A stretch of DNA of 64,000 nt from Brevibacillus formosus (GTDB lineage Bacteria > Bacillota > Bacilli > Brevibacillales > Brevibacillaceae). The notes below the pieces were generated by a model. That model searched no databases, was not told where the DNA came from, and was given only the letters and a program-made list of their open reading frames with translations. Within the stretch, counting starts at the first letter, position 1. Every line of letters begins with the position of its first letter. Both the position numbers and the translations under genes were made by a program. The DNA lies in assembly GCF_003013405.1 (NCBI RefSeq), contig NZ_PXZL01000038.1:1-64000 (forward strand), given 5' to 3'. Below, in pieces: positions 34,690-42,888 of this stretch.

Positions 34690-35511
34690 ATGCGGCAATT
34701 CCGTCCGGTGCAACCTCCGACTCTGCAACGAGCGAGCACCCAAAATGCCTATCACTACCAAGAGTACATGCCCAGCAAATGTCTGGTGAACGATATCGCC
34801 TGCTACTGGACCTCAGAGTACGACGGCAAAGGGATAGCACCTACAAGCCGAGTCATACCCGATGGATGCGTCGATATCATTTTCAATCTCGGTGCCACTT
34901 CCTATCAGAAGGGGGCATTTCTAACGGGACTGATGAGGACGTACGAGGTAATCCCATTGACCGAACCACAATCCTTGATCGGTATTCGTTTTTACGCTGA
35001 GGGAGCGGCTCGTTTTTTGCGCTACCCCATCGTCATGATCAACGGACATCATCCCAATCTGGAAGACATATGGGGCAAAGAGGCGGATGAGGTGATAGAA
35101 GGCTTGCTCGAAGCTTCCGACACGTCGGAGCGGCTCGCTTTTTTGGAGCGGGAGCTTATCAAACGCTTGTGGATGGATAATCCAGCAGACCAGTTGCTTT
35201 TGACAAGCATGAACTACTTGTATGAATACAGAGGAAATCTTTCCGTGGCCGCACTCGCCGAGAAAGTGAATTACAGCGAGAGAAGCTTGCGCAGGACATT
35301 TCAACAGCAGTTGGGTATGAGCCCGAAGGAACTGGGTCGAATCATTCAATTTCAAGGGCTGCTGCAAATGCTGTCGAAGGGAACGTGCACTTCGTTTACA
35401 GATGCCGCTCTCCAATGTGGCTATTACGATCAATCGCACTTGATCAAGAGCTTTCACACTTTTTACGGTGTAGCTCCAAGTAAAATTGTCTCGCCAGATC
35501 GTGCGAATTGA
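34690..35511 (+). CDS. AraC-family transcriptional regulator (DUF6597 sensor domain)
   Basis: A 273-residue regulator. The N-terminal sensor has the pattern YHYQEYMPSKCLVNDIACYW ... RVIPDGCVDIIFNLG ... GIRFYAEGAARFL typical of DUF6597. The C-terminal 100 residues carry the double helix-turn-helix (LSVAALAEKVNYSERSLRRTF and FTDAALQCGYYDQSHLIKSF). The start is uncertain: ATG 34690 lies 11 bases after gaagga, while ATG 34678 abuts it. It may control the small downstream genes (MmcQ-like, VOC), the common context of this subfamily. Confidence 0.87.
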   Translation: MRQFRPVQPPTLQRASTQNAYHYQEYMPSKCLVNDIACYWTSEYDGKGIAPTSRVIPDGCVDIIFNLGATSYQKGAFLTGLMRTYEVIPLTEPQSLIGIRFYAEGAARFLRYPIVMINGHHPNLEDIWGKEADEVIEGLLEASDTSERLAFLERELIKRLWMDNPADQLLLTSMNYLYEYRGNLSVAALAEKVNYSERSLRRTFQQQLGMSPKELGRIIQFQGLLQMLSKGTCTSFTDAALQCGYYDQSHLIKSFHTFYGVAPSKIVSPDRAN

Positions 35512-35590
35512 TAGTCTCGAAATGTTGTCCGTTTTTTACAATCTTCTTTTGGCGAGACGCGTTATCCTAATGAAAGGATGGTGAATTCAT

Positions 35591-35956
35591 GTGAATGAAC
35601 AAACATTAGATACATACTGCCGGAAGCAGCCCGGTGCCACCCACGACTATCAGATGGATTGGGAATGCGATCGTTACCATGTTGGAGGCAAAATATTTGC
35701 CATGATCGGAGGCGACTCCAAAGGTGTTCGCATCCTCACCTTGAAATGCGACCCGATGCGTGCGGAGGAATTGCGCGAGACCTACGAAGGGATCGTACCC
35801 GGCTATCACATGAATAAATCCCATTGGAATTCGGTCTACTTGGACGCTGACATTCCCGAAGGCTTATGGGAAAGGATGATCGAGCATGCGTACGAGACAG
35901 TGCTCCAAAAACTGCCCAAGCGCGTCCAGCAAGAAATCAAGAGCGAACAGGAGTGA
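35591..35956 (+). CDS. MmcQ/YjbR-family protein
   Basis: A 121-residue CyaY-like-fold protein: LDTYCRKQPGATHDYQMDWE, KIFAMIGG, ILTLKCDPMRAEELRETYEGIVPGYHMNKSHWNSVYL (in parts), then a C-terminal helix. The family binds DNA weakly in vitro but its function is unsettled. The only workable start is GTG. It is coupled with the following VOC gene (5 bases apart). Confidence 0.88.
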   Translation: MNEQTLDTYCRKQPGATHDYQMDWECDRYHVGGKIFAMIGGDSKGVRILTLKCDPMRAEELRETYEGIVPGYHMNKSHWNSVYLDADIPEGLWERMIEHAYETVLQKLPKRVQQEIKSEQE

Positions 35957-35961
35957 GTGAT

Positions 35962-36339
35962 GTGGGAATCAAGCTTGATATGGTAGGGATTGTCGTCCAG
36001 GACATGAAAAAAGCGTTGGACTTCTACCGGGTACTCGGATTCGATATTCCCGAGGGAGCAAATGAAGAGCCGCATGTGGAGGTTGCGCAGGACGGTGTTC
36101 GTCTCGCCTTTGATACAATGGAAGTTGCCAAGGGTGTGTATGGAGGATGGGAAGCACCTGTCGGGCATCGAATTGAGCTGGCTTTCTTGTGTGAGAATGC
36201 TGCGGCGCTTGATGGGTTGTACACGAAAATCGTTTCCCAAGGCTACGAGAGTCACCGTGAGCCATGGGATGCGTTCTGGGGCCAGCGGTATGCCATCGTG
36301 AAAGACCCGGATGGGAACCTGATCAGTTTGTTTGCATAA
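35962..36339 (+). CDS. VOC-family protein
   Basis: A 125-residue glyoxalase-fold protein: MVGIVVQDMKKALDFYRVLGF, HVEVAQDGVRLAFDTM, RIELAFLCENAAALDGLY, WGQRYAIVKDPDGNLISLF. The start GTG lies 8 bases after aggag; an earlier GTG overlaps the ribosome site. Most resembles bleomycin-resistance/glyoxalase-like proteins; ligand unknown. Confidence 0.86.
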   Translation: MGIKLDMVGIVVQDMKKALDFYRVLGFDIPEGANEEPHVEVAQDGVRLAFDTMEVAKGVYGGWEAPVGHRIELAFLCENAAALDGLYTKIVSQGYESHREPWDAFWGQRYAIVKDPDGNLISLFA

Positions 36340-36424
36340 TACGATCCTTAAATAGGAGCCGAGCCTTTGTGAAAGAGGTTCGGCTTGTTTGCGTTTGTGG
36401 ACGGAATTATTGGATGTTTTATTG

Positions 36425-36440
36425 TGAAATAAAATTTACT
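36425..36440 (+). promoter_or_regulatory. possible RpiR/MurR-type operator
   Basis: gtgAAATaaaATTTact, a near-palindrome 10 bases before the -35 of the murQ promoter. It resembles the TGAAA-N5-TTTCA pattern of RpiR-family sites, with one arm imperfect. Confidence 0.35.
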
Positions 36441-36449
36441 TATGATAGA

Positions 36450-36478
36450 TTGATTTGTGTAATTTTACTGCATATAAT
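36450..36478 (+). promoter_or_regulatory. sigma-A promoter for murQ
   Basis: TTGATT (36450-36455), 17 bases, TATAAT (36473-36478). Confidence 0.75.
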
Positions 36479-36533
36479 GAGGGTGATGATAGGAGTGAAT
36501 TTTCGGTCAATTAAAAAATGGGGGTTTTTGACT

Positions 36534-37463
36534 ATGCATCAACCTCGAAAGAGCATGAAGCTGGAGAACTTGCAAGCATTGACGACCGAAGGAAAAAACG
36601 AGAGCAGCAGTGATTTGGATCAATTGAGTGTCCGAGGCATCGTACAAATGATGAACGATGAGGACAAGAAGGTTCCTTATGCGGTAGAGCGCGTCCTCGA
36701 TCAAGTATCTGATGCGGTAGAGATTATCACACACGCATTGGAAAAGGGCGGAAGACTGTTTTACTTTGGTGCTGGAACGAGTGGACGTTTAGGGATCTTG
36801 GATGCGTCCGAGTGCCCGCCGACCTTTGGTACCCCGCCTGAGCTCGTTCAGGGTGTGATTGCAGGCGGACCACCCGCGATGGTACGCGCGGTAGAAGGAG
36901 CAGAGGATTCTTTTGAATTAGGTCAAGAAGATGTGCATAAATACGGTGTGACCAAAAATGATGTGGTTGTAGGGATCGCAGCCAGTGGACGGACTCCGTA
37001 TGTACGCGGTGTATTGGCGGAGGCACAAAAGATCGAGGCCAAGACGATTGCTGTCTCTTGCAACAAGCCTTCGTACATCAATGAAGGTGTAGATGTAGCA
37101 ATTAATGTCGTCGTAGGACCGGAAGTGTTGACCGGATCGACGAGGCTTAAGGCAGGAACAGCCCAAAAACTGGTGCTGAACATGCTGACGACAGCGACGA
37201 TGATTCGCTTGGGCAAAGTGTACGGAAATCTGATGGTCAGTGTGCAGGCGACCAACCTCAAGCTGAAGGAACGGGTAAAGCGGATTATCATGGAAGTAAC
37301 TGGAGCGAGTTACGAGGAAGCGGAGCAACTGGCTGATCAGGCAGACGGTGATGCGAAGACAGCCATTATCATGAAGCTAACCGGAACGAGCAGGGAAGAA
37401 GCCACTCGTTTGTTGAATGTTACCAATGGAAAAATCAGGGAAGCTATTTCGCAGTTGGACTAA
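36534..37463 (+). CDS. murQ: N-acetylmuramic acid 6-phosphate etherase
   Basis: A 309-residue SIS-fold enzyme that removes lactate from MurNAc-6-P, giving GlcNAc-6-P in peptidoglycan recycling. It carries the family blocks FGAGTSGRLGILDASECPPTFG, IAGGPPAMVRAVEGAEDS, VVGIAASGRTPYV and GPEVLTGSTRLKAGTAQKL. The ATG chosen (MHQPRKSMKLENL) follows ggggg by 9 bases; it is downstream of a clear promoter. No murR, murP or nagZ is adjacent; the next genes are glcD/glcF, 27 bases on. D-lactate released by MurQ could feed such an FAD/Fe-S oxidase. Confidence 0.95.
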   Translation: MHQPRKSMKLENLQALTTEGKNESSSDLDQLSVRGIVQMMNDEDKKVPYAVERVLDQVSDAVEIITHALEKGGRLFYFGAGTSGRLGILDASECPPTFGTPPELVQGVIAGGPPAMVRAVEGAEDSFELGQEDVHKYGVTKNDVVVGIAASGRTPYVRGVLAEAQKIEAKTIAVSCNKPSYINEGVDVAINVVVGPEVLTGSTRLKAGTAQKLVLNMLTTATMIRLGKVYGNLMVSVQATNLKLKERVKRIIMEVTGASYEEAEQLADQADGDAKTAIIMKLTGTSREEATRLLNVTNGKIREAISQLD

Positions 37464-37490
37464 GCTTTTGGGAAAGGGTGGAGAGATTCC

Positions 37491-38906
37491 ATGTTGCCAG
37501 AATCTATTCGCGAAGAGCTGCGTGCTATCGTCGGAGAGAAAAACTGTCTCGACAAACAGGAAGCATTAGTCGCCTATTCGTATGACGCGACGCCGATGCA
37601 GCAAGCATTGCCGGATGTGGTCGTCATGCCGAAGAGCACAGCCGAAATCCAACAGGTCATGCGAGTTGCAGCACGATACCACATTCCGATTGTGACGCGT
37701 GGGGCTGGCTCCAATCTATGCGGAGGAACGATACCAGTCGGGGGCGGAATTGTCTTGGTGTTGAGTCGGATGAATCAAATTGTAGAGATTGACGAACAAA
37801 ATTTGACGATAACAGTGCAGCCGGGGGTCCGAACGGTCGACATCCATCAGGCGGTAGAGGCGCTTGGTTTGTTTTACCCACCCGATCCAGGCAGTATGGT
37901 CATCTCCACGATTGGCGGGAATATTGCGCTTAATTCGGGTGGACTGCGCGGGTTGAAGTACGGAACAACCAAGGATTACGTGCTGGGTCTCGAAGCTGTG
38001 TTGCCGAACGGAGAGGTCATCCGTACCGGGGGCAAGCTGATGAAGGATGTGGCGGGCTATGATCTGACCAAGCTCTTGGTCGGAAGTGAGGGCACATTGG
38101 CGATCATTACCGAGGCGATTCTCAAGCTGATTCCGAAGCCGCAGACACAGCGGGTTATGCTCGCTATGTTTGCAGATATGGCACAGGCAGCGAGGTCAGT
38201 TTCCGATATTATTGCCAATCGCATCATCCCTGGCACGCTGGAATTTCTCGATCAGGGCACGATCCGTGTTGTCGAGGGTTTCAAACAGATCGGGCTTCCG
38301 ACAGATGCGGCGGCGATCCTCCTGATCGGTCAGGACGGAGAACCACAGACGGTCGATCGGGACATGGAGCAGATCGCTGCGATTTGCGAGAAGAATGATG
38401 CGGTCCAAATCAAGGTAGCGACGACAGCGGAGGAAGCTGATGAGGTGATGACGGCCAGACGCAGTGCCCTCGCCGCGTTGTCACGGATGCGTCCGACGAC
38501 CATTTTGGAGGACGCAACCGTTCCTCGCGCCGCTATTGCGCAGATGGTCGCCGCGATCCAAGAGATTACAGAGCGATACGGACTGCAAATTTGCACCTTC
38601 GGACATGCAGGAGACGGCAATCTGCATCCGACCTGCATGACAGACGCTCGCAACACGGAAGAGATCGAGCGTGTCGAGCATGCCTTCGAGGAAATTTTCG
38701 CGGCGGCAATCGATTTGGGCGGAACGATTACGGGAGAGCATGGCGTAGGAATCGTCAAGGCACCATATTTGGAGTGGAAGGTAGGGGCCGCAGGTATGGA
38801 GATCATGAAAGGCATCAAGCACGCTTTCGATCCTCACAATCTTCTGAACCCTGACAAGATGTTTGCAAAACAGTCCCGGAACAGAGTGGTGGTCCAGCGT
38901 GCTTAG
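37491..38906 (+). CDS. glcD: FAD-linked 2-hydroxyacid oxidase, GlcD-like
   Basis: A 471-residue VAO-fold flavoprotein, the catalytic subunit of glycolate/lactate dehydrogenase complexes. FAD-binding segment VTRGAGSNLCGGTIPVGGGIVLVL, PGVRTVDIHQ, PPDPGS...STIGGNIALNSGG, then the GlcD C-terminal domain with TFGHAGDGNLHP and GTITGEHGVGIVK. It oxidises glycolate or D-lactate and passes electrons to the Fe-S partner GlcF, encoded next with an 8-base overlap. ATG behind ggtggagag. Confidence 0.92.
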   Translation: MLPESIREELRAIVGEKNCLDKQEALVAYSYDATPMQQALPDVVVMPKSTAEIQQVMRVAARYHIPIVTRGAGSNLCGGTIPVGGGIVLVLSRMNQIVEIDEQNLTITVQPGVRTVDIHQAVEALGLFYPPDPGSMVISTIGGNIALNSGGLRGLKYGTTKDYVLGLEAVLPNGEVIRTGGKLMKDVAGYDLTKLLVGSEGTLAIITEAILKLIPKPQTQRVMLAMFADMAQAARSVSDIIANRIIPGTLEFLDQGTIRVVEGFKQIGLPTDAAAILLIGQDGEPQTVDRDMEQIAAICEKNDAVQIKVATTAEEADEVMTARRSALAALSRMRPTTILEDATVPRAAIAQMVAAIQEITERYGLQICTFGHAGDGNLHPTCMTDARNTEEIERVEHAFEEIFAAAIDLGGTITGEHGVGIVKAPYLEWKVGAAGMEIMKGIKHAFDPHNLLNPDKMFAKQSRNRVVVQRA

Positions 38907-40218
38907 AGAGGCCTTGGTAAAGAAACTCGATTACGATGAACTGTCCAATTGCATGCGCTGTGGCTTCTGTCAGCCAGCATGTCCGACCTTTCGGGAAACA
39001 GGCTATGAGGCGGCTTCTCCACGAGGTCGCATCGCCTTGATGAAAGCCGTAGCAGACGGTGTCATGGAGCCGGACAAAGATTTCGTCAATCAAATGAATC
39101 TCTGTCTAGGCTGCCGGGCATGTGAGCCGGTATGCCCGGCAGGTGTGCCGTACGGTCAACTGATCGAGCAGACGCGAGAAGCGATCAAAGAGGTGCAGGA
39201 GCATCCATGGTGGGTCAAAGCCGTCCGCAAGCTCGCGTTTTTCCACCTGTTTCCTCATCAGAAGCGCATGTACCAGCTCGGCGGACTCTTGCGCTTCTAT
39301 CAACGCTCAGGTGTGCAAAAAAACCTTCGCAAGCTGGGGGTGCTGTCCATTCTGCCAAAACAAATGCGGGAAATGGAAGAGATCATGCCTGAAGCATCTG
39401 GAAAAGGTATCGTGGACTTTTTCGGTGGCACGGTTATTCCAGCCGTAGGTGAGCGCAAGTATCGTGTAGGCATGTTTCACGGCTGCATCATGGATGTCCT
39501 ATTCAATGAGACGAATCGCAACACTGTTCGGCTTTTGAGTGAGGCAGGCTGTGAGGTCATCATCGCTCCAGACCAGGTTTGCTGCGGCGCTCTCCATGCA
39601 CATAGCGGTGAGCGTGAACAGGCTCGCAATCTGGCGCGAAAAAATGTGGCTGCTTTTCACAAGGCTGATGTGGATATCATTGTATCCAATGCAGGTGGTT
39701 GCGGAGCGATGCTTCTAGAATACGACCATTTGCTGGAGAAAGATGCCGAATGGAAGGAGAAAGCACAATGGTTCGCTTCACGCGTGAAGGATATTAGCGA
39801 GGTGCTTGCACTCCTCGTCGAACCAAAAGAGTGGCAGTCATTGCCGCAACGAATCACCTATCAATCCTCCTGTCACCTGCGCAACGGGATGAAGGTGACA
39901 AAAGAGCCAGTGAGCCTCCTGCAAGCCATTCCGGGAGCTACATATGTACAGCTTCGCGAAGGAGATCGCTGCTGCGGCTCTGCGGGTATTTACAATCTGG
40001 TGCAGCCTGAGATGGCCGGGAGCCTTTTGGATGAAAAAATGGATCATGTAGCGGCTACCCAAGCAGACATTCTCGTGACCTCGAATCCGGGCTGTCTGTT
40101 GCAAATGAAAGCAGGCATTCATCGAGCGGGACTGGAAGGAAAGATGGAAGCCGTGCACATCGTCGATTTATTGGCGCGTGTGCAGCAAAAAGAAAAGCCC
40201 TTGTCTATCCCTGAGTGA
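38899..40218 (+). CDS. glcF: iron-sulfur subunit of 2-hydroxyacid oxidase, GlcF-like
   Basis: A 439-residue protein with two [4Fe-4S] ferredoxin motifs (CMRCGFCQPACP and CLGCRACEPVCP) and two CCG domains (VCCGALHAHSG, RCCGSAGIYN). It transfers electrons from GlcD to the quinone pool. The start is probably GTG 38899, overlapping the glcD end; TTG 38914 is a poorer option. The terminator stem begins inside the last codons. Confidence 0.9.
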   Translation: MLREALVKKLDYDELSNCMRCGFCQPACPTFRETGYEAASPRGRIALMKAVADGVMEPDKDFVNQMNLCLGCRACEPVCPAGVPYGQLIEQTREAIKEVQEHPWWVKAVRKLAFFHLFPHQKRMYQLGGLLRFYQRSGVQKNLRKLGVLSILPKQMREMEEIMPEASGKGIVDFFGGTVIPAVGERKYRVGMFHGCIMDVLFNETNRNTVRLLSEAGCEVIIAPDQVCCGALHAHSGEREQARNLARKNVAAFHKADVDIIVSNAGGCGAMLLEYDHLLEKDAEWKEKAQWFASRVKDISEVLALLVEPKEWQSLPQRITYQSSCHLRNGMKVTKEPVSLLQAIPGATYVQLREGDRCCGSAGIYNLVQPEMAGSLLDEKMDHVAATQADILVTSNPGCLLQMKAGIHRAGLEGKMEAVHIVDLLARVQQKEKPLSIPE

Positions 40219-40239
40219 GTGGGGATGACAAAGGCTTTT
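40193..40239 (+). terminator. terminator after glcF
   Basis: GCCCTTGTCtATCCC ... GGGATGACAAaGGC stem then cttttt; the stop codon lies in the loop. Confidence 0.75.
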
Positions 40240-40254
40240 TCCGTTTAAGAGGGG

Positions 40255-41499
40255 CTAGCTGTTTTGTACTTTTTCCTGATCGTAGATATCCAACGCGGCT
40301 TGAACGGCGCGCCCTACGTGCACACGGGCTCCATGCCGGATGAGAACCGCTTCCAGCGCACCTAACACATGCAAAATATTTTTCTTCCGGCAGCTGTAGC
40401 CCATTGTGCCAATCCGCCAGATTTTCCCTTTTAACGGCCCAAAGGAACTGGCAATTTCAATATGAAAATCTTCGAGCAGCATGGCGCGGACTGACTCTCC
40501 GTCCAGCCCGTCAGGAATTTTGATACAGGTCACGACGGGAAGCTTGCAAGCCGGATCGCCGTAGAGCTGCAATCCCATCGCCAACACACCAGCAACCAAT
40601 GCTTGTTCATGCAAGCGATGTCTGGCGAATCTCGCCTCCAGACCTTCCGTAAGGGCAATGCGCACACCCTCGCGCAAGGCGTACAGCATCGTTGTCGCCT
40701 CCGTATGGTGGTTCAGCCGTGCGGGTCCCCAGTAATCCATGAGCTGGCTCAAGTCAAAATAGTTGCTGCGGATCGTTCGGGTTTGAGCAGAGTTCGGAGC
40801 AGAGGGATCAGCGAGTCCACGCTCAATTTTTTTTCGTTGAAGCAAGAGTGCTTCTACACGAGAATTAAACGTGATAGGAGCCATCCCAGAGGGGACAGAC
40901 AAGCATTTTTGCGTGCCGCCAATACAAGCGTCGATATACCAATCGTCTACCTTCACTTCTGTTCCGCCGATCAAAGCGACAGCATCGACGACAAACAGGA
41001 CATCCATCTGGCGGCAAGCTTCTCCGATTTCTTTCAAAGGCTGAACACAGCCAGTGGATGTTTCGCCGTGAACCATTGCTACGATTTTGGGCTGAATTCG
41101 CTCGATTTCGGCAATCACGTCATGCGGTTCAAAGACACTTCCCCAGCGTGTTTCCATCGTAATCACATCTGCGCCGTACCTTTCCGCAATCTCCGTGAGC
41201 AAGTGCCCGAATCGTCCATAAATGGGTACAAGCACCCGATCTCCTGGTTCGATTATGCTACACAAAACGGCCTCAATGCCCGCCCGGGAAGTTCCGTCTA
41301 TAGGGAAAGCCCAATGATTGGATGTCTGAAACAAATTCCGAAGCATTTCCATTGTTTCGTTCATGATGTTCGTGAATTCTGGATCGAATTGTCCCAATAT
41401 GGGTGAACCCATCACGCGAAGAACACTAGGCTCAGCCTCGACGGGCCCCGGCGTCATAATCGTTCGTTGTGAGATGGTCTGTTCTTTGTATGCACACAT
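40255..41499 (-). CDS. pucG: pyridoxal-phosphate aminotransferase, PucG-like (ureidoglycine/alanine-glyoxylate)
   Basis: A 414-residue class V aminotransferase nearly collinear with B. subtilis PucG, (S)-ureidoglycine-glyoxylate transaminase. Landmarks: TPGPVEAEPSVLRVMGSPI, WAFPIDGTSRAGIEAVL, VHGETSTGC, DAVALIGG, the PLP lysine in GGTQKCLSVPSG, NYFDLSQLMDYWG and LNHHTEATTMLYALREG. It uses glyoxylate as amino acceptor, linking to the glycolate oxidase genes that converge on it. No purine-degradation genes are nearby. ATG with ggggagcg site. Confidence 0.9.
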   Translation of the reverse strand: MCAYKEQTISQRTIMTPGPVEAEPSVLRVMGSPILGQFDPEFTNIMNETMEMLRNLFQTSNHWAFPIDGTSRAGIEAVLCSIIEPGDRVLVPIYGRFGHLLTEIAERYGADVITMETRWGSVFEPHDVIAEIERIQPKIVAMVHGETSTGCVQPLKEIGEACRQMDVLFVVDAVALIGGTEVKVDDWYIDACIGGTQKCLSVPSGMAPITFNSRVEALLLQRKKIERGLADPSAPNSAQTRTIRSNYFDLSQLMDYWGPARLNHHTEATTMLYALREGVRIALTEGLEARFARHRLHEQALVAGVLAMGLQLYGDPACKLPVVTCIKIPDGLDGESVRAMLLEDFHIEIASSFGPLKGKIWRIGTMGYSCRKKNILHVLGALEAVLIRHGARVHVGRAVQAALDIYDQEKVQNS

Positions 41500-41529
41500 A
41501 AGCGCTCCCCCAGCTCTTTCTATATCAAG

Positions 41530-41569
41530 GGCCGCTTTTCCGGATTCATTACCGGAAAAAACGGCCGCA
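41530..41569. terminator. hairpin terminator between pucG and ytvI
   Basis: GGCC-gc-TTTTCCGG-attcatta-CCGGAAAA-aac-GGCC. On the minus strand it would terminate the ytvI-like transcript before pucG. Confidence 0.65.
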
Positions 41570-41592
41570 GTACTGCCTGTCTTTTGTACCCA

Positions 41593-42624
41593 TCAAAAAT
41601 CTATTTTGAAATTCAAGAATCCAGCTTTTCGCAGCGCCTCGTAGATGATGACGAGCGCTGGACCGAGTATCAGCCCGAAAAATCCAATCACCTGAAATCC
41701 GAGGAACATGCTGACAAGAGCGGCTAGAGCGCTAATTCCCAGATTAGATGCGAGTACCTTGGGCTCAATAATACGGCGGACCACCGTAATTACGAGGAAG
41801 ATGACGATCAGGCCGATCGCCAAATAAGAGTTGCCCATCAAGAAGTTGTAAATAGCCCATGGGACGAGGAACGAGCCTGCGCCCAAGATAGGGAGAATAT
41901 CGACGAACACGATCATGAGCGAAATGACGGCTGCATACTTGACCTGCAAGATGAGTAATCCCAAAAAGGATAGCGTGAACGTCATCAGGCTCAAGATGAT
42001 CTGGGCACGTAAAAACCCAACGGTGGCACGGTTCAATTGAGAGATGACCACTTCGACCTTTTCACGGGCAGACACCGTGAACATTCTCATGAAGCCCGCA
42101 CGCAATTTCGGCAAATCGAGACTGATCAAAAACAAGGCAACCAAGTAAATAATCGTGGAGATCAAAAAGCCAGGAACGATGGCTGCCACACCAAGAATAC
42201 CTTTGGCAACCGTGGAGGCTGAAGTAAGCGCCCAGTTTTTAAGCCCAGCGAAGACACTCTGGATTTCTGATACGGTTTCGGCAGGTAACGACGCATAGTA
42301 AGTTTCCCAGCTCATCAAATAGGACTCGACCAACTCAAAAATATGCTGTGAAAAGGCCGGTAATCTCTGAGCCAAAACAATTCCCTGAACCACAATCTGC
42401 GTACCGATCCAGTACAGTACGATCCCAAATGAAATGAGGAAGAGGAAAAAGGATGCGATTACCGCACTCATCCGATTCATTCGTAGCCTTTTGGTAAGAA
42501 ACAAGACGAGCGGCTCAACCAGAATTGCTGTTAACAGTGCTAGCAAAAAGGGGACGGAGTAAGGTAAAAGAAACAACCCGACTGCAAGAACTAGTAGCAG
42601 GATGATCATTTTCCGAATCGTCAT
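41593..42624 (-). CDS. ytvI: AI-2E/PerM-family membrane protein, YtvI-like
   Basis: A 343-residue integral membrane protein with about eight helices. The family layout is visible: two N-terminal hairpins (LFLLPYSVPFLLALLTAILVEPL), a soluble segment (SYLMSWETYYASLPAETVSEI), then a helix bundle with VDILPILGAGSFLVPWAIY and IEPKVLASNLGISALAALVSMFLG. B. subtilis YtvI is a sporulation membrane protein of this family; the transported solute is unknown. Single gene. Confidence 0.85.
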   Translation of the reverse strand: MTIRKMIILLLVLAVGLFLLPYSVPFLLALLTAILVEPLVLFLTKRLRMNRMSAVIASFFLFLISFGIVLYWIGTQIVVQGIVLAQRLPAFSQHIFELVESYLMSWETYYASLPAETVSEIQSVFAGLKNWALTSASTVAKGILGVAAIVPGFLISTIIYLVALFLISLDLPKLRAGFMRMFTVSAREKVEVVISQLNRATVGFLRAQIILSLMTFTLSFLGLLILQVKYAAVISLMIVFVDILPILGAGSFLVPWAIYNFLMGNSYLAIGLIVIFLVITVVRRIIEPKVLASNLGISALAALVSMFLGFQVIGFFGLILGPALVIIYEALRKAGFLNFKIDF

Positions 42625-42796
42625 GACTGCGCTCCATTCTGAATGAAAAAATCGCTGAAAATTGATTCCCTTATTCTATCATTTTTCCAGAAGCGAACAC
42701 AATGAGCCCAATCATAGCAAGAAATTGATAGATATTATCAGAAAAAATAAATAAATGGAAAGAATACAAAAAAGGGGAAAACACAAAAAGTCATGA

Positions 42797-42853
42797 TATG
42801 ATGCTCACCTATATACCACTCAAGTTTGATGCGTATCAGCATATCGACTTGAG
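42797..42853 (+). promoter_or_regulatory. extended -10 and leader hairpin before gltT
   Basis: tgaTATGAT at 42794-42802 is an extended -10 without a clear -35. About 17 bases on, CTCAAGT (42819-42825) pairs with ACTTGAG (42847-42853), with a smaller GATGC/GCATaTC pairing inside. It may be a leader hairpin. Confidence 0.4.
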
Positions 42854-42888
42854 AGTCACATCTTAATCTTTCATAGCGAGGTGTCAGG

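Noticed and set aside
36264-36533. N-terminal extension of MurQ
   Set aside because: It crosses the VOC gene end and the promoter; the family starts near MKLENL.
40603-41406. 267-residue open frame antisense to pucG
   Set aside because: PucG is a strong match in the opposite frame; shadow.
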